Below, in pieces: positions 60,701 through 64,000 of a stretch of DNA of 64,000 nt (its first letter is position 1; every line of letters starts with the position of its first letter). Position numbers and translations under genes: made by a program. Source of the DNA: Brachycybe producta. Its lineage: Eukaryota > Arthropoda > Diplopoda > Playtdesmida > Andrognathidae. The notes under the pieces are model-generated. The model saw only the letters and a program-made list of their open reading frames with translations, ran no database searches and was not told where the DNA came from. The DNA lies in the NCBI GenBank assembly GCA_036925085.1, contig JAUPFP010000097.1, positions 280,001 to 344,000 of the forward strand. The letters are read 5' to 3'.

Positions 60701-63052
60701 TTTTACGAAATGTGCATATTTATGCGTTGTGACTTTCAAGCCAATTTCTCGCTTGAAAATGCTTGAAAATATTCAAGATTGCTATGGCAGACGTACAGAT
60801 AATGCACTGGCCAACAACACTATTGAATATAGAAGACGTAAACGTTAAATATATGTTATGTAGTGAGTGAATTGTTGTTTCAGTTGATGACACAGACATT
60901 CTAAACCGAATTCGTTCATTGAAAGCCATGTTACTCATGAGCAGTAATAAGCTGTGAGCTCTAAAGTCACATAGAATTGACTGAAGCATAGGAGTAAAAG
61001 CTTTTACTCTTGTAATGTTTTCTTGTACTTTTTTTTGTACATCTAGTTTTCAGTATTTGATGGAGAACTCTCCAGCAAAAGCATTTGCTTCAGAGTTACA
61101 CGTGAAAGCATTGGCTTCATTTTATTCTTATGGCCCATTACTTACGTTCGAAAATTGATCGTGCAACCTACGGATATACTGTATGTTTATATAAATGGTT
61201 TATGGGGTCACTTTCTTGTCTCTCTCGGTTTGTTTGGTATGTGTTGGAATTGGCGTTGGTATGTGGTTTTATGGTTTGTAAAAAAAAATTTATCTGGCTA
61301 GCGGTTTGTTAGATTTGACAAAAAAAAGTCCAAGCTTTAATCACAACTTTAGGCTTTGAAAACCTTACTGTACCCACTTTGGTTCGTACCGTACGGCTCT
61401 TTCTTTTTTTTCCGTAGATGATTCGTGGTTGCTTTTTTGGTTCGTCGATATATATTTTTGTTTAATTATCTTGCAAATGTAATAATATATCGACAGACGT
61501 TTTTTTTTTTTTGAAACGTCGTGTTTTTATTGAAATTGCACTCATAATTATATTTAATATTTATATATTGGTTTTATTTTGAATGCTGCTAGCTCAATGT
61601 AATTTACTCCGCACTGCCATCCACCAATCACATTTTATTATATATCTATATTTATATATCATGTATATATATTTGTATCTATTTTTTAATTGTCGTTTGA
61701 TTGATTTGTGATCGTTAATCACTCAAATTTCGATTTATAGTTTTAAAGAGTTTAAGATCATTTTACAAAATGATCCATGAGATGAACTAAAAAAGAAATT
61801 TTATCTCTTGTCTCGTCCACTTAATGGTTGTCGTCACATAAAGTGCTTAAACTAATGTGCACTGTGTAAATTCCACGGTCAATTTTGGCTTGTCAATCCG
61901 TGGGCGTGGTAAAAAACAAGGCATAGCCCATGTAAAACAGCAATAGAAAATGGAAGGATTAACAAATCAAAATTGACCGTGTATTTAAATGCTTAAGTCA
62001 TTTGATGCAGTAACTAACTTCGCCTTCATTAATTGCATCTCAACTGATGTAGTTTATTCACAGTTGAAATTTGATTTAAGTGTGTGAAGCCGATAATCGA
62101 TTGCTGTGACTCCGACAGTTTACGTGGATCATCTTGTAAAATTGTCTTGACAAAATGCTTTCAATTATTATATATTTGTTTATTCAGCTGCTTGCTTTTA
62201 CTTAAACCTAACTCTTTCAAAACTTTGGCCGAAATGATTCGGTTTTTATGAGAATAATACAAATCCAACATTGGCCATATTTGTAATTTTTCGTACATCG
62301 AAAATACATACAGACCAAAAAAAAACTCATTTTAATTTCATTTTCCTTATTACCTTTTTAATTATTTCATTAAAATTAATTGGATCCAATATTGTCATGA
62401 CAACATTTTTTGTGTTAATTTTGAAAGAAATGCTACGTAGGCCTCACGAAAGCCCTAATCATGCACTAACTGAGAATACTTATTTCACTAGTAACCTTTA
62501 TTCTCTAAATGTTGTATAGTCAAAATTATGGTCCTATATGACCGCCATGTATGTTTATTATTTAATTATTGATGTTTGCAATTCAGAAGTTTCGATTTCA
62601 AACTAGGCAGAATTGAAATTATAGTCCTTGGGGGGTAATCGTATTCTTAATAATGGTTAAAGCTAGTGTAAACTCATTAACTTTCACAAGAAACTTCCTA
62701 TCAAAAGTTGATTTAGCAATAGCTTTTGACTTAAAAACCACTAAGAATATTCGTCCATTAAACGCCATTATGTGAAAAATTGTAGCTTGAGAGTTGCTGT
62801 TGTTTTCTTCGGATTTTAAGTTAATGCAAATGCAGCTGATAATAAACGGTCTGAATAATTAATTGCAATGCGTTTTGTAAACTTAATCACTTAACTATTT
62901 TATCTGTTATTCATTAATCTATTACAATTTAAATATATTGCTTTTGAAGTGTATAAATTGGAAAGTTTTGTTAATGTTTCCATATTTGTTGCAGTGGAGT
63001 GTATTATGATCCTTTCTTAGCCCATGCCGGAGCTGACCGATACCAGTTGCAA
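33335..63052 (+). CDS. RBFOX: fox-1/RBFOX family RNA-binding splicing regulator, partial (seven coding exons: 33335-33487, 33669-33827, 38882-38935, 44224-44316, 54568-54622, 57638-57761, 62995-63052)
   Basis: Nuclear RNA-binding protein of the Fox-1 family, which binds (U)GCAUG in pre-mRNA and controls alternative splicing. Joining the seven exons gives one open frame of about 231 residues from the Met at 33338. The single RRM runs from about residue 83 to 160, with RNP2 (LHVSNI, 84-89) and RNP1 (KGFGFVTF, 121-128, split by an intron after Lys121). Residues matching RBFOX1 RNA contacts R118, H120, F126, I149, N151, E152, K156, F158, F160, R184, T192 and R194 are all present, at a constant offset of 35 with no gaps. 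Differences from the vertebrate RRM include Leu for Gln135, Pro for Lys142, Ala for Glu164 and Asn for His177. The C-terminal part begins with an Ala/Arg/Gly-rich stretch and continues beyond the window. Upstream 5'UTR or alternative first exons were not found. The family call is very firm; which paralogue it is remains open. Confidence 0.95.
33488..33668 (+). other. RBFOX intron A-B (181 nt)
   Basis: Short GT-AG intron (GTAAGC ... TGTGCAG), T-rich toward its 3' end, holding one UGCAUG. It is by far the shortest intron in the window. Confidence 0.85.
33511..33516 (+). promoter_or_regulatory. UGCAUG in short intron, 23 nt after exon A
   Basis: One TGCATG lies 23 nt downstream of the exon A donor inside a 181-nt intron. 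A Fox site just downstream of an exon usually promotes inclusion. A single hexamer could be chance. Confidence 0.35.
33666..33671 (+). promoter_or_regulatory. Tandem NAGNAG 3' splice site of exon B
   Basis: The acceptor reads CAGCAG. Use of the first AG includes a CAG codon (Gln51); use of the second drops it without a frame change. Tandem acceptors 3 nt apart are often spliced both ways. Confidence 0.6.
33669..33827 (+). CDS. RBFOX: RBFOX coding exon B (linker and first half of RRM)
   Basis: 159 nt, phase 0 at both ends. The acceptor is TTTTGTGCAG and the donor GTAAGT. It begins Gln-Thr-Asp-Leu-Asp-Pro-Glu, corresponding to the Gln-Thr-Asp-Asp of vertebrate RBFOX, then a Ser/Thr-rich linker. 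It then enters the RRM at [11 protein letters not shown] (beta1, RNP2) and runs through helix 1 to Met-Phe-Gly. The equivalents of R118, H120 and F126 (R83, H85, F91 from the Met at 33338) are intact. The acceptor is a tandem CAGCAG, so Gln51 may be optional. The exon also ends Phe-Gly in vertebrates, a conserved intron position. Confidence 0.95.
36130..36298. mobile_element. Inverted-repeat element with AGAAGGGTAGCT ends
   Basis: TTTTATAAACTAG...AAGGGTAGCTAAATCA pairs with TGATTGAGCTACCCTTCTAG followed by TTTCTAAAAC. The same terminal block occurs near 13905, 27430, 52270, 52425, 63290, 63760 and 63870, so this is a local MITE family. Confidence 0.55.
36709..36744 (+). repeat. (GA)n tract
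   Basis: About 18 GA units. Confidence 0.95.
37687..37908. mobile_element. hAT-type MITE with exact 8-bp duplication
   Basis: Starts CAGTATTTCCCAAACTGTGG and ends GTTGAGAAACACTG. TACTATAT flanks it at 37679-37686 and 37909-37916. The core carries TGGTCCGCGG blocks near both ends. Confidence 0.8.
38882..38935 (+). CDS. RBFOX: RBFOX coding exon C (54 nt, RRM beta2)
   Basis: 54 nt, exactly 18 codons, phase 0. It lies between the acceptor TTGTTTATAG and the donor GTAAGA. It encodes the strand beta2 and loop of the RRM, [18 protein letters not shown]. Both size and borders match the 54-nt RRM exon of vertebrate RBFOX genes. I149, N151, E152 and K156 equivalents are present. Pro replaces the vertebrate Lys142. 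Confidence 0.96.
38936..44223 (+). other. RBFOX intron C-D (5.29 kb)
   Basis: GT-AG intron, very T-rich between about 42,800 and 44,100. It holds the foldback element at 41982-42189 and, at the end, two UGCAUG motifs before exon D. No extra exon recognised. Confidence 0.8.
41982..42189. mobile_element. Foldback MITE with exact 9-bp duplication (MULE-like)
   Basis: Left end ACAGGCAGTTAGAAATAGGT; right end ACCTATTTCTAACTGCCTGT. The arms of about 85 bp are almost perfectly complementary (GTTATGACGACTGGCAACTT and its complement). GATTTCTAT flanks both sides exactly (41973-41981, 42190-42198). Long inverted repeats with a 9-bp duplication fit the Mutator superfamily best. Confidence 0.8.
44176..44323 (+). 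promoter_or_regulatory. Cluster of three UGCAUG (Fox-binding) motifs on the splice sites of exon D
   Basis: TGCATG occurs at 44176-44181, 44215-44220 (directly followed by the acceptor CAG) and 44318-44323 (from the second base of the intron, so it overlaps the donor). Fox-1 proteins bind this hexamer with high specificity. Binding upstream of or across splice sites generally represses an exon. Chance expectation is about one copy per 4 kb on one strand, so three within 148 nt around this particular exon is notable. Confidence 0.8.
44224..44316 (+). CDS. RBFOX: RBFOX coding exon D (93 nt, RNP1 and second half of RRM; probable autoregulated cassette exon)
   Basis: 93 nt, 31 codons, phase 0. 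It begins Gly-Phe-Gly-Phe-Val-Thr-Phe (RNP1) and ends Gly-Arg-Lys-Ile-Glu, so it carries the F158, F160 and R184 equivalents and helix 2. The length equals that of the vertebrate RBFOX exon whose skipping removes RNA binding while keeping the frame. The acceptor is TTGCATGCAG and the donor is the unusual GTGCAT, which lacks G at +5. Both splice sites carry a UGCAUG, the protein's own binding motif, and a third copy lies 43 nt upstream. Autoregulated skipping is an inference from this layout plus what is known for mammalian Rbfox genes. Confidence 0.96.
46610..46668. repeat. Short hairpin
   Basis: TGAAAGTTTTCAGTTTTGGC and GACAAA pair with TTTGTCGCCGAAAAGTCTTT and CA. Probably a MITE remnant. 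Confidence 0.5.
49469..49613. mobile_element. hAT-type MITE with exact 8-bp duplication and internal palindromes
   Basis: Ends TAGGCTTGCCACCT and AGGTGACAAACCTA are inverted. ATTATAAC flanks them exactly (49461-49468, 49614-49621). The interior repeats GTGGAGGACAGTCCTCCAC twice in palindromic form. Confidence 0.8.
50453..50659. mobile_element. Foldback MITE
   Basis: TTTCCTAA ... TTAGGAAA ends. Arms contain GCGGCC, TATTACGGTAAATTACGA and TAAATGGATGTGGTTTTCTC with their complements on the right. No clean duplication. Confidence 0.7.
50697..51097. mobile_element. Putative hAT-like MITE, GC-richer core
   Basis: TAAGGGTGCGACAGACTA on the left and TAGTCTGAACGTACCTTA on the right are inverted. The core has several ACTCGNG/CGAGTA motifs. 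It lies immediately next to the foldback at 50453-50659. Confidence 0.55.
54126..54298 (+). mobile_element. SINE-like insertion with 16-bp duplication, upstream of exon E
   Basis: Flanked by TTTGATGTCTAGCCTC (54110-54125) and TTTGATTTCTAGCCTC (54299-54314), 15 of 16 identical. The 173-bp insert starts TCCAGGTGGCGGATAGGCTA (weak A-box likeness) and contains ATCGAATCCGTCC (B-box-like), so it is probably polymerase III-derived. A different family from 2913-3162. Confidence 0.65.
54311..54386. repeat. Short inverted repeat next to the SINE
   Basis: CCTCGGAATTCTCGTCT pairs with AGACGAGAATTTCGAGG. Confidence 0.6.
54568..54622 (+). CDS. RBFOX: RBFOX coding exon E (end of RRM)
   Basis: 55 nt, phase 0 at the start and phase 1 at the end. 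The acceptor is CACACCTATTCAG and the donor GTAAGT. It encodes Val-Asn-Asn-Ala-Thr-Ala-Arg-Val, the last RRM strand, with the T192 and R194 equivalents, then [10 protein letters not shown]. Vertebrates have a 61-nt exon here ending in Asn-Pro-Tyr-Thr-Asn-Gly; this one is 6 nt shorter. A 10.25-kb intron with no other recognisable exon precedes it. Confidence 0.95.
55802..56062 (+). other. Unrecognised open frame of 86 codons in a GC-richer patch
   Basis: The frame starts Met-Asn-Lys-Ile-Val-Glu-Thr and is hydrophilic (many Arg, Thr, Gln). Base composition is clearly richer in G+C than the intron around it. No family recognised. It could be a decayed transposon segment or an alternative exon; there is no strong acceptor/donor pair in a phase fitting exons E and F that I can defend. 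Confidence 0.25.
57619..57624 (+). promoter_or_regulatory. UGCAUG just upstream of exon F acceptor
   Basis: TGCATG ends 14 nt before the first base of exon F, in the polypyrimidine/branch region. A second copy lies in the exon at 57746-57751, ten bases before its end. This suggests Fox-dependent repression of exon F, but it is an inference from motif position only. Confidence 0.45.
57638..57761 (+). CDS. RBFOX: RBFOX coding exon F (Ala/Arg/Gly-rich start of C-terminal domain)
   Basis: 124 nt, clearly more GC-rich than its surroundings. The acceptor is GTCTTCGCTAG and the donor GTAAGT. It takes phase 1 from exon E, so the split codon reads GCG (Ala), and it leaves in phase 2. The frame gives [13 protein letters not shown], comparable with the Ala-Phe-Arg-Gly-Ala-His-Leu-Arg-Gly-Arg-Gly-Arg of vertebrate RBFOX. 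A run of five Ala and Gly-Tyr-Thr-Pro follow. The other open frame through this segment is not compatible with the exon E phase. The Arg-rich motif may contribute to nuclear localisation (inference). UGCAUG lies 14 nt upstream of the exon and again inside it near the donor. Confidence 0.88.
57762..62994 (+). other. RBFOX intron F-G (5.2 kb)
   Basis: AT-rich intron with a small inverted-repeat element at 61874-61981. No further exon was recognised, although additional alternative C-terminal exons are common in this family and short ones would be easy to miss. Confidence 0.75.
61874..61981. mobile_element. Small MITE
   Basis: CACGGTCAATTTTGGCTTGT...AATCC pairs with GGATTAACAAATCAAAATTG...ACCGTG. 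108 bp, non-coding. Confidence 0.6.
62995..63052 (+). CDS. RBFOX: RBFOX coding exon G (C-terminal domain), last exon in window
   Basis: 58 nt. The acceptor is CATATTTGTTGCAG and the donor GTGAGT. The first nucleotide completes the Pro codon begun in exon F, and the remaining 19 codons read [20 protein letters not shown]-rich and Ala-rich segments of this kind form the C-terminal splicing-activation region of Fox proteins. It ends in phase 0 and the gene continues to the right, where I find no further exon up to 64,000. Confidence 0.88.
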
Positions 63053-64000
63053 GTGAGTCCGAACTATGTAAATAATTTTGCAATATCTCATTATTTTTTT
63101 TTACTGATTTCGTATTATTTTTTAACGGCTTGTAATTGCTATTGATATGATGCATATACAGTTTTTCAAGTTCATAACGTCTATTGGTACTAATCCGTTT
63201 TAAAAACGAATTTAAAATGGTTATTTAACAGTGAATTTTCGAACTATTTATTATTCTTTCAGGAGCAAAATTAAGAGAAGGATAGAGAAACTAGAAGGGT
63301 AGTTCGATCAATCATTTAAGGCAAGCATGTCAAACTCAAAGGCTAACACGGGCCAAATAAACGAGGTCTAAGTTTGTGTGGGCCGCAAAAAAAACAAGAA
63401 CTTCCATTTTTATAGAAACGTAATTTCAAAAAGTGCAGTAGAAAAAAGAACAAGGACAACGGTAAAATGAATGTTTTCTTCCTGACACTTGTCATCTCTT
63501 CTCTGCTACAATCTTTCCTACTTTGGGAGAAATCTTGTTCGCAGTGAGTACTTTCAAAACTGACCCAAAGTGATATGTCAGTAATCCTAGATCTGGCAGG
63601 GTCTGGGCCGCAAAGATATTCGGTGTGGGCTGCGAGTTTGACATGTGTTAACATCTTTCAAAATAAACTTTTATAGATAAATATTACAAAACACTGTCTG
63701 GTTAATGTTGGGTCATTTTCAAACTCACATAAACCTCTTAATTAAGTGATTGAGCTAGCCTTCTAGTTTCTAAAACACATTAAGTTTTTCTTCACGTTGT
63801 ACCTGAAAGAGAATAGAGTTTAGAGGGTGTTTGAACTTTAAATCCAAATTATGAATAACTTGAAAGTGTTTTTGAAACTAGAAGAGAATAAATCACATTA
63901 TTTTTTCTGTTTTTTTTTTTAAATTAACTATTTTAAGTCTTTTCGATTTTCTTCATCCAACTGTGAAGTGAAAAACGAAAATCGATAATTTTCGTGCGCC
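63053..64000 (+). other. Start of the next RBFOX intron
   Basis: Begins GTGAGT after exon G. It holds a hAT copy (about 63322-63648) nested in another inverted-repeat element (about 63287-63778). No exon seen before the edge. Confidence 0.75.
63322..63648 (-). mobile_element. hAT transposon derivative, copy C
   Basis: Near-identical left end to copy A and a right end GCGAGTTTGACATG. The minus strand keeps a diverged version of the same transposase tail. No clear target duplication. It lies inside an older inverted-repeat element (about 63287-63778). Confidence 0.65.

Overview
The window is AT-rich eukaryotic nuclear DNA dominated by introns, simple repeats and small transposons. It carries one recognisable protein-coding gene: part of a fox-1/RBFOX (RNA-binding Fox) splicing-factor gene on the + strand. 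Seven coding exons can be placed between about 33.3 kb and 63.05 kb, all with GT-AG introns and mutually consistent reading phases. The RRM is invertebrate-like in sequence (close to, but not identical with, vertebrate RBFOX). The downstream part reads as an Ala/Arg/Gly-rich tail followed by a Val-Tyr-Tyr-Asp-Pro-Phe-Leu segment, which to me suggests an invertebrate animal, possibly a protostome. Species cannot be decided from the window.

Layout. Positions 1-33,334 hold no exon I can support and are either intergenic or 5' introns of the same gene. This part contains a TA-flanked palindromic mariner-type MITE (534-1129), a tRNA-headed SINE with a 12-bp target duplication (2913-3162), several hAT-type MITEs, a triple-nested transposon stack (9452-11159), a roughly 20-copy 31-bp minisatellite (11878-12505), a 5'-truncated RTE-like LINE (25118-25616) and a 602-bp palindrome (32361-32962). 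From 33,335 the seven exons are 153, 159, 54, 93, 55, 124 and 58 nt long. They are separated by introns of 181, 5054, 5288, 10,251, 3015 and 5233 nt, and the gene continues past the right edge.

The exons give about 231 residues from the first Met: a Gln/Ser/Thr-rich N-terminus, a complete RRM with every RNA-contacting residue I can recall from mammalian RBFOX1 conserved, and the beginning of the C-terminal domain. The most interesting regulatory signal is at the 93-nt exon that encodes RNP1 and the second half of the RRM. Three copies of UGCAUG, the motif bound by RBFOX proteins, sit within about 150 nt: two in the upstream intron (one abutting the 3' splice site AG) and one overlapping the weak 5' splice site GUGCAU. 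This is the layout expected for autoregulated skipping of an in-frame 31-codon exon, giving an RNA-binding-dead isoform. It parallels the known mammalian Rbfox autoregulation and apparently shares its exon. UGCAUG also flanks the C-terminal Ala/Arg-rich exon.

The rest is mobile-element debris. There are many hAT-type MITEs with 8-bp duplications, a foldback element with a 9-bp duplication (MULE-like), two different SINEs with duplications, and several unclassified inverted repeats. No rRNA, functional tRNA, CRISPR array or complete transposase gene was seen.
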